Part shown: one piece after another, positions 1 to 10,683 of the stretch
Layout of the letters: the number at the start of each line of letters is the position of its first letter
How positions within the stretch are numbered: position 1 is the first letter of the stretch
NCBI GenBank assembly: GCA_958299035.1
Contig: CATQJL010000112.1
Location: forward strand, 2,650,123 to 2,714,122
Length of the DNA stretch: 64,000 nt
Direction of reading: 5' to 3'
From: Cylicocyclus nassatus
Taxonomy: Eukaryota > Nematoda > Chromadorea > Rhabditida > Strongylidae
Position numbers and translations under genes: made by a program
Notes under the pieces: model-generated
What the model was told of the DNA's origin: nothing
What the model saw: only the letters and a program-made list of their open reading frames with translations
Databases searched by the model: none

Positions 1-2433
1 CGATCCATGCTTGCTTTGCAAGCATTCAGAGCGTTGAACCCTAAAGCGGAAACTGCAGAAATGCACAGAATGGCAGAACTTGCCGCTTTACTAGAAATGG
101 TGAGTTTATACATGCCTTGGTTGTATTTACGGTCTGTATCTAACACAGCGTCCCTTTGTGGCCACGCATTCCAGCGCGGAAGCTTCCATTACGGCCTTAG
201 GTTATGAAGCTACTTTGTTTTTATGCAGAGACTAAATATGTCTTTGCTTTGATTTATTTGGTGCAGATGCACAAATTCAGTTATGTATAAAGTGTATAGG
301 CTATTTTTCGGTCAAGTAGTGAAATTTACGTTATTGAATAGACCCAAAAACTAGCACAAAATTAAGTGCATCTTTTGAACCCTTATTTAAACTTCACGTT
401 GTAGGCTGCAACTAAAACAGGTACAAATTTCTAAAATTCTGATGTAGATAATATTTGTGGTTTATGTTTGTTTTAGATTCAAGGCTTCTACATAATAATT
501 GACGACGTTATGGATGGCGCCGAAACTCGACGAGGGAAGCCATGCTGGTATAAAAATGTAATACTTTGAACTTGATCTGAAGATCCGTAATTCCACAGCA
601 TAACAGCCACGGTACGGCGAGATTTAGTTCATGTTTACCTCGAAACAGTCTTGCTGAACGATAAAGACGACAAAAGCTATTTTGATCTATGCTTATGCTC
701 TGAAGGGCGCTTGAGTCCTGCACCAGTTCATCATCCTTTACCATCTTTGCTCAGGCTGTAAAATTACGGAAGCATGAAGAATCGAAGGATTGCGTGGCTG
801 AAACTATTGTAATGTTGATTTCAGGCTGACATCGGTTTAAGCGCTGTAAATGATGCCCTCTTACTCGATGTTTTTGTAGACGACATAATCAGGTGAACTA
901 TGCATTATTTGTACCAAACTGATGCTGAGGGTTTTCCTCACCAGCGCTTACTAAAATATTTGCAGGGAGTTATATCCAGAGCATCCACAAGTAGATCGTT
1001 TATGTAGCGCTTATCAGAAGGTAAAGTTCAGTCTACAGTTCCTTGGAACTACGGATTAGTGCACGCAAAGACCGGGTCCTAAAATATTTTGTGCTCTTAA
1101 GAGATAGCAAATGATGAGACAGGTGAGAGTGTACTTGACTAGAGAGACGTCGATAATGTCCGCAGCTGCGTCCTGTTCCTTGCGTGCGGTCTCGCCTAAC
1201 ATCGGATCCGCAACACAATCACTCACCCTCATTTTTAGTCGAAACGCGCAACTGTGATCGGGCAGTTGCTTGACACTGCGTCTGTAAGGGACATCAACGC
1301 CTTCACGTGGGACAGGTGGCAATTTAAAATCAATTTTTCCTCAATAACAGAGTTGCATTTTCAGGTATGAGCAATTAGTAGCGTTCAAGACTTCACACTA
1401 CACATACTTCCATCCCATCGAAATGGCCATGCTCGTTAGTGATCGCTTGGATAATCACTCATTGTTACGACAACTTGCATATCGAATAGGATTTTTATTT
1501 CAATCGCAAGTGAGAATCTACCATCTAGGATAGATATTCTAGCAGGAGACCAATGTCTACGCAAATTAGGTCACAAACAACGTCTACAAATGTCTACACA
1601 AACATTGTTTAAATCTCATTTTCAAATATCGCCAAATACCGTTCAAGACGCTGATTGCCTAGGGTACCGTACTCGAGGGCCCTGATTGGTCCGCACGGAA
1701 AGGGTACGGGTAATGGGCTGGAGTCAAGCGTTAGATCTCCCTACTACGAATAGAATATAAGAGCTGCTGCTTGGGTAGTGGTTCGATTTACTCACTAATC
1801 TGTTTTCGTGTAAGAAATCCAAGTATCCAAGGGGTGGACACCAACCATTCTCATACAAAACGAAATTGGCTTTTACATAACTCAAGTCAGCATACACAAC
1901 TTTGACATTGGTTTCAACATCGCTTTCGTGCAAATCCACAATTAAGCATTATGAAGACCAGTTCTCGCATGGAATCAAGTATTGCAGGATGATGCGCTAG
2001 ACGTTTTTGGAGACCCTACCCTAACTGGAAAGGTAGGCACTGACATACAAGACGGAAAATGCACATGGATCAGCGTACGAGCTGTACAGAAATTACAAGG
2101 AAAACCAGAGTTGGACGATTTTAGGGTGAATCGAAATGGCGAAAAAATTTATTTGTTAAAGATGCTCTTTAGAAGCATTATGGAAGTCCTGATGAGGCAA
2201 GTGTTAAACGGATAAAAGTTCTCATTGAGCAGCTGAGGTTACGCGAAGAATTTCTGAATTTTGAAAAGCGATACTCAGAAAAGGTGAAAATGCACTGGGA
2301 CCGTTTAGTCTCACTACCACTGATATCTGAGTTTTAGGTCAAAACCGACATCGATCAAGTCCCGGAACATTTATCAGCTTTAAAGCCAGTTTTGTATGAT
2401 GCTGTGAATAGTTTGATAGAGAGAAAGAAATAA
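1..2433 (+). CDS. fdps-1: Farnesyl diphosphate synthase, 5' end outside window
   Basis: Condenses IPP with DMAPP and then GPP to make farnesyl diphosphate, the branch point for dolichol, ubiquinone and prenylation in the cytosol. Exons read directly, all phase-consistent: <1-99, 477-557, 825-892, 966-1020, 1239-1315, 1365-1509, 1988-2125, 2173-2283, 2338-2433. The first Asp-rich motif is [10 protein letters not shown] followed by [10 protein letters not shown]; the second is DDALDVFGD followed by [12 protein letters not shown] and W. GQLLDT and FTWDRYEQLV match conserved helices of type I FPP synthases. The C terminus is VNSLIERKK then TAA. The N-terminal exons lie before base 1. Intron 6 (1510-1987) is the longest and shows no other gene. 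A geranylgeranyl synthase is less likely because of the TDIQDxKCxW block typical of FPPS. Identity is near certain; the exon 966-1020 boundary is the least conserved. Confidence 0.93.
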
Positions 2434-2785
2434 CTTATAGACAATTTTGTATGTTAAAGGTTCAGTCAATATTTGGTTAATATGCTTGTAATAATTATAG
2501 TTTTTGTCAAATCTGATTGTAAAATACATGTTCTTAAGCATTGCTCCGTTTCGCTTTATCACTGTAGTGAACTCAACAAGCTCTATGGATATCTGATTGT
2601 GGTATAATAAAGAGCTTTCATTTGCACACTTTGTTGAATTTTGGTAAAGCTGGCCGAAAAAAGGATCTTGCACAGGCGATTGGAACCGCTTCCATGGTTC
2701 AGGGGAAGGGGGAAGGAAATCACACATAGACCAGAGAAACTGCTTTCGGTTTGAAAAATGGATCGCAGAAGAGTGCCTATAATTT
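2434..2785. other. 3' flank of FPP synthase
   Basis: No gene seen. AATAAA at 2606-2611 on the + strand, 173 nt after the FPPS stop, is the likely poly(A) signal. The rest is AT-rich DNA leading into the foldback element. Confidence 0.5.
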
Positions 2786-4438
2786 GGGGGGCGGAAGTTT
2801 CTCACCCAAGCCATATTCTCGCACCTAAGTGATGTGCCTGCCAGGCACATTCGGAGTTGCTATAATTACGAGCTCCTCAGAAGACCAACACATCGCAAGC
2901 CCCGCCCCTTATCCAGAGTCGCTCCAGATGCTGAAACCGAAAGTTCAGGAGTGAATTTGCTCCAATCAAGACCAAAGTTTGGATTTAGGGGTTTTCGAAG
3001 TTGCTCTTTTCAGTAGCGAGATTTGTTTGTTGCAAGGTCAACGTTCAGCACCGGTAATGCTTAACCAAGGTCAAAATTTGGATTAGAGTTTTTCAAAATT
3101 TCATATTTGAATCGAGATCGAAGCCCAGGTTTACGGTTCTCGAATTCGCTTATTAGATATACGTTTTGTTCACCTTCAGTAGCAATCATTAGTTCCAATC
3201 ATTAGTTTCAACTACAATCCTTTTCAGACCTCCGACGAAGACGAGTTGTTCGAAACGTTAGGTCAATAAAGTTCCACCATACCAACACGTGCGGCATGAG
3301 AAATACTAGCAATCATTAGTGATTTTCGAACATTTCTTGAAGAATGTTCTTCTTACAAAACCGAATTACTTTCATAGAATTGAAAAGCCAGAAGCAGATA
3401 TACGTGTGTGAAACCGCAGAGGTTTTTCCCGTGATTTCAGTCTCAAGAGTATGTCAAGGTAGAGCGCTGATAATGACCCAGCCAAATATTTCTTCAAACT
3501 TGTTGTATCATAGGTCACTGAGGTCATCGAGGCTGGCTCAATGCCAGAAAGCTTTATAGTAGACCTAGAAGGCTCGGAATGGTGTCAACCAATAGAGGAA
3601 AACTATTTATTATTTTGAAAACAACCAATGTAAATCTACTCCACTTTTCAGAGAATTTTTGGTATTATAAGCACTCAATGAAAATGGAAAATTTACGAAA
3701 AAGACGCTTAACAAGCAACTGGAAGAAGAAAACATCTTCAGGAAAAATAGTTAATTGCAAAGGTTCAGCATTTTATTGTGTGCCACTTTTAAAATTTAAT
3801 TCAAATTGTATTGCTTTCACATCAACCTTCTAACGCAAAACTATAAGTGGAACATTGAAAAAAATATTCATGGCATAGATTTTGGAAATTTTGTTTATAG
3901 TTAAATTTAACTTTCCAAATACGTGATAACCATAATACGACCAGTTTAAAGTTTGCTTCAATCTATTTTAGTTTAGCCACTCGTATTCAGAATTAAATTT
4001 CATACAAATCTATGCTACGGCTATTTCTTCATTAGTTCATTCATATTTTTTTTGAGAGCTCGTAAACCTGAACTTCGGTCTTGTTTCGAACTAAGAAATT
4101 TCGGAAACCTCCAAATCCGTTTAATTTTGGTTAAGCATTATCGGTGCTGAACGTTGACCTCGCAGCAAACAATCTCACTGCTGAAAAGAGCAACCTCAAA
4201 ACCCCTAAATCCGAACTTTGGTCTTGATTAGAGCAGATTCACTCCTGAACTTCGATTTTGAAAGTTTCTTTGAAGTCCCGGTTTCAGCTCTGGAGCGACT
4301 TTGGATAAGGGGCGGGGCTTGCGATGTCTTGGTCTTCTGAGGAGCTCGTAATTATAGCAACTCCGAATGTGCGTGGCAGGCACATCACTTAGGTGCGAGA
4401 ATATGACTCGGGTGAGAAACTTCCCGCACCCCTATAAT
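2786..4438. mobile_element. Foldback DNA element with about 370-bp inverted ends
   Basis: The sequence at about 2786-3160 recurs as its reverse complement at about 4066-4438. Both arms contain the block GAGCTCCTCAGAAGACCAA and the block GCAAGCCCCGCCCCTTATCC, with scattered mismatches. The roughly 900-bp centre (3170-4060) is AT-rich and shows only short open frames that I do not recognise. I found no transposase, so this is probably a non-autonomous foldback or MITE-like element. Exact ends and target-site duplication are unclear because the outermost bases of the arms diverge. Confidence 0.8.
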
Positions 4439-4704
4439 TTGAGTAATTGCGACATGGTAACGTAACAAAGATTTTCTGATTATTTGTAGCGTGGTAGTAA
4501 TAAAGTACTTCGAACATAGAAAGTCATCTAGAATTGATTGCACACTACAATATTGTATTCACACGAATTCCGTTGCTCATTAAACTGGAAACTCGGTTTT
4601 TTTTTTCGCTTAGAAACTGCTGACAGTATACCAGTATAGTCAATTTAGGAAGCGTTCGTTTGTGGACGTTCATATAAATTCAGCTTATAGCATACTAGCT
4701 GGCC

Positions 4705-4925
4705 TACAGTCTGCCCCAATCCTAATCAGGCCAATGGCATGGCGGGATTCCGCGTCGCTAGGGTTCTGCGTCACGCCCACGGCTTGCTTGTCTGCCCTCT
4801 CTTCATTCTCTTCGCTCTCTCCGACAGTGCGCATATGCATCGCGAACCGTTAACGTTGCGAGCGCGCAATTCAGAGTGACCGTAGATTCGCCCGCAGGAA
4901 CGAATACTTGCGATTGGAACAGGAA
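4705..4925. repeat. Dispersed inverted-repeat element, ACAGTCTGCCCCAAT family
   Basis: Begins with ACAGTCTGCCCCAAT and contains a GGGTTCTGCGTCACGCCCAC block. Relatives occur reversed at 61086-61300 (ending ATTGGGGCAGACTGT) and as a short reversed piece at 9165-9262. The last part (CGCCCGCAGGAACGAATACT) is shared with the 9165 copy only. No coding potential seen. Confidence 0.7.
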
Positions 4926-5687
4926 TCTTCTTTAGAGCACCTTATCTTGATAATCCTGTTTTGAGGATGCGCTTGCTAAATAACTCCATTTTGCGTCTTG
5001 CAAGTCTACTATGCAACTCTAATCTCCATGTAACGACTTCAAGCATGTTAAATATATAACTTTAGTAAGAAACACGCAATATCTCAGCTGAAACTCCTCA
5101 TTTTCATCTAGCATTAATAAGTTCGGAAATGATTGCGGTTATCTCAACAGCTGTGTTTTCACTTCATAGATGCTTTTTTGTTATACAGGTGCACTGGCGA
5201 AAACTTCGCTTCTTTTGTAACATTATCATGGAGTACAGTTCCGTTGGGCTCTCGTGGAATTAGCATGTGCATCTCAAGCTTGACCGTTCAATGATAGGAA
5301 CAATTAACAATGGCAAACAAGTACATAGGTACATGAGTGAAATATGCAAACTCTCCTCGTACACTTGCAGCACCACAGCTAGCGGTAAAGAACATAAACA
5401 GTTGTACAACAGTCCAATGCACTCAATACATACAAAGCTGGCAAAAGCATTATAAACAGGGACTAATCTAGTACACCGTGACCTGATCCAGATGACTTTC
5501 ATTCGCTAGCGTAGCCCTTATTGTAGGGCTACGATAGTATACGTAAGAGGCCAAAATCATGTATCTGCTTGGAAAGGGGGGGGGGGATCTGATGTTCTGG
5601 TTATGAATATTACCTAGTCCGCATACGTCCCTATCTTAGATCTCTGAAGTCAAATGGCCTAAGAATTTATAGCCGTATGCCATCTTA
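4926..5687. other. Intergenic, no gene recognised
   Basis: AT-rich, with a G run at about 5577-5585 and a small hairpin around TAGCCCTTATTGTAGGGCTA (5513-5532). Open frames here are short and overlap on both strands without codon or homology support. Confidence 0.4.
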
Positions 5688-6163
5688 TATATAAAGCTGA
5701 ATGTCTGTTTGTCTGTATGTCTGTCTGTCTGTCTGTACGTATGTTCCGAATAGAAAATTCCATTTCTGAACCAATCGGGACCAAACTTGGCACACATACA
5801 CTTCGGGCCCCGGCGGGTGTCATAGGTTACTTTTCGTCATCGATCGATATCGATTTTATCGATTTTTTGCAAAATTTGAGCTACAGGGCTGGGAGTTGGC
5901 ACAGGGGGGTAATCGAGCATGCTGATCACCCCCGTGGGGGTGATCAGCATGCTCGATTACACCCCCCCCCCCTGCCAAATTCCAGCTCCCTAGCTCAAAT
6001 TTTACAAAAAATCGAGAAAATCGACATCGATCGATAACGAAAAGTGGACTGTGGCACCCGCCGGGGCCCGAAGTGTATGTGTGCCAAGTTTGGTCCGGAT
6101 CGGTTAAGAAATGGAATTTTCTATTCGGAACATACGGCGGAGCCGGGTAAGCCAGCTAGTAAC
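5688..6163 (-). mobile_element. Palindromic ATCGAT-rich element, copy A (minimal)
   Basis: One end is TATATATAAAGCTGAATGTC plus a GTCTGT-type microsatellite. The other end, read on the minus strand, is CTAGCTGGCTTACCCGGCTC. Between them lies an almost complete hairpin: arms carry CCAAACTTGGCACACATACA and GGGCCCCGGCGGGTGTCA in opposite orientation, meeting at a perfect 48-bp palindrome at 5911-5958 (23 bases, GT, 23 bases). This is the shortest member of a family also found at 6938, 15935, 50205 and 53450. The asymmetric ends (one GC-rich, one TATATAAG) recall Helentron-associated elements, but I could not confirm that class. Confidence 0.8.
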
Positions 6164-6937
6164 TCCATAAAAGTGCATCTCTCCTCAACTGTCGAAACTC
6201 CACCAAGAGGAGTCAAATGCTAAAAGGGCATGATATCGTAATCAGCATCGGATAACCACCATATGAGAAGTTACAGCAGTATCTGAGATTTTGGACCACA
6301 CCTATGGTCCACCCCCAGAATTGTCCGCATGTGAACCATCAACATGGCTGTCTTTCGATCATTTCAACATGTCAACTTCGAGCAAGCGCCTTAAATTTGC
6401 TGGAGTTAACGTTTTAAAACGATTGAAAGGCAGGCATTGGTGGTTCATATGGGAACAACTCTAGGGGATGCACGATACTCCCTCCGTAACCAGACTATAT
6501 GGGACTACCGCAGCGAATGATTATCTTATCCGTTATCAACATGCTAAACAACGCCCCAGCAAAGCTGAGACTTTCAGTTCTTGGGATCATCATATTGGAA
6601 TAGAATAGAGGGTTCATTGCACGCAGAGATAGCGCTCGCTGCGGACGCTAGCGGTGTCTCTCTCATCAAGCGCTTTTAACAAAACTTACAATATTCTTAA
6701 ACAAGGTCGGACGTATCTAAGCGCAATGACTCCCCTATACCATAAATAACAAGAGTGAAACGAATAATAACTTATGCATAAAGATGTGGTAAAGCCATTT
6801 CTTATAAAATGCAATTACGAATGCCATGATGTGCAGAATACGATTAGGAAGTTCAAAGTTCAAAATGCCCATATCAAGGCATTCTGAGTGGTATAAACTA
6901 GAGTTATCCGTCGAAATCCGGCAGATTATATAGATAA
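6164..6937. other. Intergenic with a dispersed repeat
   Basis: Bases about 6610-6735 (ACGCAGAGATAG to AAGCGCAATGACT) resemble 63715-63845 (ACGCAGAGACAG to GACGCAATGACT), so they are a dispersed repeat. Nothing else recognised. Confidence 0.4.
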
Positions 6938-7988
6938 CTAGCTGGCTTACCCGGCTCCGCCGTATCCGGACCAAACTTGGCACACATACACTTCGGGCCC
7001 CGGCGGGTGTCACAGTCCACTTTTCGTTATCGATCGATGTAGATTTTACCGATTTTTTCGTTTTCTTTGCAGAGTTCACCTACAGGGCTAGGAGTTGGCA
7101 CAGGGGGGGAAGTGAGCATGGGGATTCCGAATACAATATTAGTTTTCAGAATTATCGATTACTTTTGTTGATTTTATCGATTTTTTGTAAATTTTGACAT
7201 GCGAGGCTGGGATTTTGCACAGGGGGGTAATCGAGCATGCTGATTACGAACACAATATTAGTTTTCAGGATCGTCCATTACTTTCATCCATTTTATCGAT
7301 TTTTTTGTAAAGTTTGACCTGCGGGGCTGGGAGTTTGCACAGGGGGTAATCGAGCATGCAGATTACGAATACAATATTAGTTCTCAAGATTGTCCATTAC
7401 TTTTATCGATTTTATCGATTTTTTGAAAATTTGAGCTAGGGGGCTGGAATTTGGCACAGGGGTGTAATCGAGCATGCTGATCACCCCCCTTGGGGATGAT
7501 CCCTGTGCCAACTCCCAGCCCCCTAGCTCAAACTTTGCAAAAAAATCGATAAAATCGATAAAAGTAATCGATAATCCCGAAAACCAATATTGTATTTGGA
7601 ATCCCCATGCTCGATTACCCCCCTTTGCGAACTCCCAGCCCCGTAGCTCAAACTTTGCAAAAAAATCGATAAAATCGATAAAAGTAATCGATAATCCTGA
7701 AAACTAATATTGTATTCGGAATCCCCATGCTCGATTACCCCCCTGTGCCAACTCCCAGCCCCGTAGCTCAAACTTTGCAAAAATCGATAAAATCGATAAA
7801 ATCGATATCGATCGATGACGAAAAGTAGCCTATGACACGCGCCGGGGCCCGAAGTGTATGTGTGCCAAGTTTGGTCCGGATCGGTTCAGAAATGGAATTT
7901 TCTATTCGGAACATACGTACACACAGACAGACATACAGACATACATACATACATACATACAAACAGACATTCAGCTTTATATATAAGA
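6938..7988 (+). mobile_element. Palindromic ATCGAT-rich element, copy B
   Basis: Starts CTAGCTGGCTTACCCGGCTC and ends in a CATA/CAGA microsatellite plus TTTATATATAAG. Each arm carries tandem units of about 118-121 bp, with a GATTCCGAATACAATATTAG-type block, TATCGATTTTATCGATT, a GGGGCTGGGAGTTTGCACAG block and TAATCGAGCATGC. Units on the left read forward and those on the right read reversed around an imperfect palindrome at about 7466-7512. It differs from copy A by having extra units in the arms. Confidence 0.85.
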
Positions 7989-8545
7989 TAAATATTAGAT
8001 CCTTTTATGCCTTCCAGCTTGTCATATGTATGCTCATGTAAGGGATGCTACGCCACACTCATGAAGTTTCACTTCCAAGTCATTGTCATGAACTCCACAG
8101 GTGTGCTAGAAGATACTTCTACACCATGCATCGACTTGATCTGAGCCGCACCAATTCATGAAAGGATACATGCGACCAACGAAACCCAGTAATTGTAATG
8201 CAGGCTATCTAGAGAGTAGACAGCACACCGTGTTAGTTGGGGGAAAACTTTATTTGATATATATGATAGCCAAGAGTTTAGAGAGTTAAGACGCAGCCTT
8301 ATAGTTCATATTCGGGTAGTGATGGAACCGAATCATCCATAAAATATAAAAAGTACAAGTCCTGCAGATAGATAACTAGATACAAAAATGATGAGGAGTT
8401 CGCGTATTTGTTACTGAAATCATATGATTCACAAGCATAATGTCGTTGATATGGGGATTAGAGCTGCAGTAGTAGATTGCAAGATGCAAAATGGAGTTAT
8501 TTGGCAAGCGCATCCTCAAAACCAGGGTTGGAAAGATAAGGTGCT
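7989..8545. other. Intergenic, nothing recognised
   Basis: Lies between copy B and the TTAA-flanked MITE. No conserved frames, tRNA-like folds or long repeats seen. Confidence 0.4.
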
Positions 8546-9149
8546 TTAACACGTTGACGACCTTGTGTATCCGCGCGTATGCACGCTCTGACTCCCGTTT
8601 AGCATTTTCGTGCATCCGCGCATATGCACGCTAGTTTTTTAGGTGCAAACGAAAAGTTTTAAGGTAACTTCTATGCAGTAATCCTATTAGTGGCCTGATT
8701 GTCTTACAGAACACAGGGCATCGCGGCAGCTGTTCAGAAGTTTTGGCCGCAAAATTATGTAAAAAGTACGTTTTTGATGTTGTCATTACATGCTAAGTAC
8801 GTTTTCTCAAGAAGATGAAAACTCTGTATAGCTGTTTTGGAATCAAACAAAGATGAATCAGGCAAAAAAATCTGGTTTTACAACGCTTTTCTCGAAGAGC
8901 GATTCCTTAGATATAGCCATTGCATGGATTATTGGAGGGAAAATCGATGCAAAAACCTTGATTTGTGTAAGTCCTGGTAAGGCTCTGTGATATACCTGTA
9001 TGTCTGAACAAAGTTCGCATGTTTTATCAATAAGTGACAAGAAGACTCCCACATAATGTTTTCGTGCATCCGCGCGTATGCACGGGCCAAATGCGCGAAG
9101 GACGTTAGTGGGAGTTTCGCCCAAAATGGCGCGGTCGTCAACGTGTTAA
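8546..9149 (+). mobile_element. piggyBac-like MITE, copy 1 (604 bp)
   Basis: Bounded by TTAACACGTTGACGACC and its inverse GGTCGTCAACGTGTTAA, so the ends include TTAA, the piggyBac target. Sub-terminal blocks repeat TGCATCCGCGCGTATGCACG in inverted pairs. A second copy of nearly the same length lies in opposite orientation at 40764-41368. No transposase frame is present. Confidence 0.85.
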
Positions 9150-9164
9150 AGAAGATCCCTGCTC

Positions 9165-9262
9165 CATTCGCAAGTATTCGTTCCTGCGGGCGAATCTACG
9201 GTCACTCCGCAATTCTTCCCAATGGCTCGGCTTTCCCGATTGGGGCAGACTGTACCCGGTCT
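9165..9262. repeat. Fragment of the ACAGTCTGCCCCAAT family
   Basis: Reverse copy of the right part of the 4705-4925 element: CGTTCCTGCGGGCGAATCTA and terminal GATTGGGGCAGACTGT. Appears internally deleted. Confidence 0.65.
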
Positions 9263-9599
9263 TGCCCGGTCAAGGAATTCTTCAAGATTTTCGCTTCAAG
9301 GAAAAATTACTCTGTAAAAGTGGCAAATACGGTGATAGGGTAATAGCCAGCCATGAATTGACAAATTTGACAAATTTCAACCAGTAAAGACTTCCTCTGC
9401 CATCAGAAAGAGTTGAAATCAAATACAAAATCATTCTGTTATAGGTTGAGCACTAAAGGGCCAGGCATACATCATACGATTTTAGTCTCGACGCGATTTG
9501 GAATATTCCAACTGTCCATAATTCACTGTAAGCACGTTTTGAATGTACAAAAGATAGGGCGTTTCATCAGTCCACGCAAGTTATACACGCTATGGCCGG
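9263..9599. other. Intergenic, nothing recognised
   Basis: Short spacer between two repeats; no supported gene. Confidence 0.4.
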
Positions 9600-9970
9600 C
9601 CCTTAAAGGCACCGTCCACCCTAAGTTGAGGGTGTTCAGCTTTTGGCAGCATATAATAGTAGGGCCCCCTGTCAATCCAATGCCCAAGTCGCGGCGCAAA
9701 ATGCCGCTCCGGAAGCGAGAAAATCGCTTCGGAATAGCGAAGATGCACGAGGACCCCCATCCGTGCCCGCCCTCCCCATCCATGCCCGCCCATTTGTGCG
9801 CGCTCATCCAATCACCGTCCCGGAAAGCCGGCCTGTCAGTTCTCCGGAACGAGGATTATCGGGGTTTTCGTGCATTCTCGACTTCATATTCGGAATCAGG
9901 TTCAGGAGAAGACCCTGAAACGACAAAAACATGGAAGTCGAGAATCTGGGTGGACGGTGCCTTTAAAGGC
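9600..9970. mobile_element. Inverted-repeat element, CTTAAAGGCACCGTCCACC ends
   Basis: Left end CCTTAAAGGCACCGTCCACC (9601-9620) is matched by the inverse GGTGGACGGTGCCTTTAAAG near 9949-9968. The interior is GC-rich with small hairpins (for example around 9693-9737). It abuts or overlaps a second foldback that starts with a related end. Confidence 0.75.
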
Positions 9971-10425
9971 AGTATCCGGGCAAAAACTCGATCTTGAGAT
10001 TTTTTACTTACCCGGGCCTATTCGCTACGCTGAATCCGAAAATGCACATTGGAGAGCGGCGAAAAACGGCTCTAACACGGGAGGGAAATCAGCAGGTGGG
10101 CGGGGTCCTCCCCACTGTGAATTCACAACTCCCACCTTCCAGAGCGATCTTCTCGGTTCCGATTTCAAGTCATGCATTCGCACCTGACTGGTGGAGATCT
10201 CAGGGCGCTAGAGGAATTGGGAAGATGGCTTAAGAAGCTGGGATTTCGAAATTAACAGTGGGGAGGACCCCGCCCACCTTCGATTCCCCTCCTGCGTTAG
10301 AGCCCTTTTTTGCCGTTTTTGCGCATTCCAATGTGGATTTTCGGATTCAGCATAGTGAATAGACCTGGGTAAGCACAAAATCTCAAAATCGACTTTTTGC
10401 TTGGACACTGTCTTTAAGGTAACCA
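9966..10425. mobile_element. Foldback element with about 210-bp arms
   Basis: Left arm about 9966-10180 and right arm about 10205-10425 are reverse complements with mismatches. Shared blocks include GGTGGGCGGGGTCCTCCCCA and GCTGAATCCGAAAATGCACA (last bases vary between arms). Its ends (TTAAAGGCAGTATCC and its inverse) resemble those of the neighbouring 9600-9970 element, so the two probably belong to related families. Confidence 0.78.
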
Positions 10426-10626
10426 CAGCTTCGTCGCGCAGCACCTCTATCCATGAAAGGAAAACAGAATTCTGGACAAGGATGAAATTTTATATCACAC
10501 CATCTTTTTAGGCGACGCTCTTAGCTAGATTCTAGGCGATATGAAGAATCGAAACTTTCTCATTGAGATCAACTGTACTAGGTGAACAAAGACGATTTGC
10601 ACACAATCTCCAAATTTTTTTTAAAC

Positions 10627-10632
10627 TTTATT
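10627..10632 (-). terminator. Poly(A) signal of the H4-like gene
   Basis: AATAAA on the minus strand, 51 nt past the stop at 10684, followed by an A-rich run. I see no canonical replication-dependent histone stem-loop between stop and this signal, so the mRNA is probably polyadenylated. Confidence 0.6.
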
Positions 10633-10683
10633 TCGCACATTCTTTCATAGTATTTATACACATATCAAACGATTTGTGAAGTT

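Noticed and set aside
7523..7780. Open frames with repeated FCKV/LSILSIFLQSLSYGAGSW-type peptides
   Set aside because: They are translations of the ~120-bp ATCGAT-rich units and recur in every copy on both strands, so they are repeat shadows, not genes.
7120..7780. Possible CRISPR-like array of regularly spaced repeats
   Set aside because: The spacing is regular, but the 'spacers' are also conserved between units, the arms are mirrored, and the genome is eukaryotic. It is a tandem-unit transposon arm.
9413..9997. 194-codon + strand open frame
   Set aside because: It crosses the ends of a foldback element; composition follows the repeat and nothing resembles a known domain.
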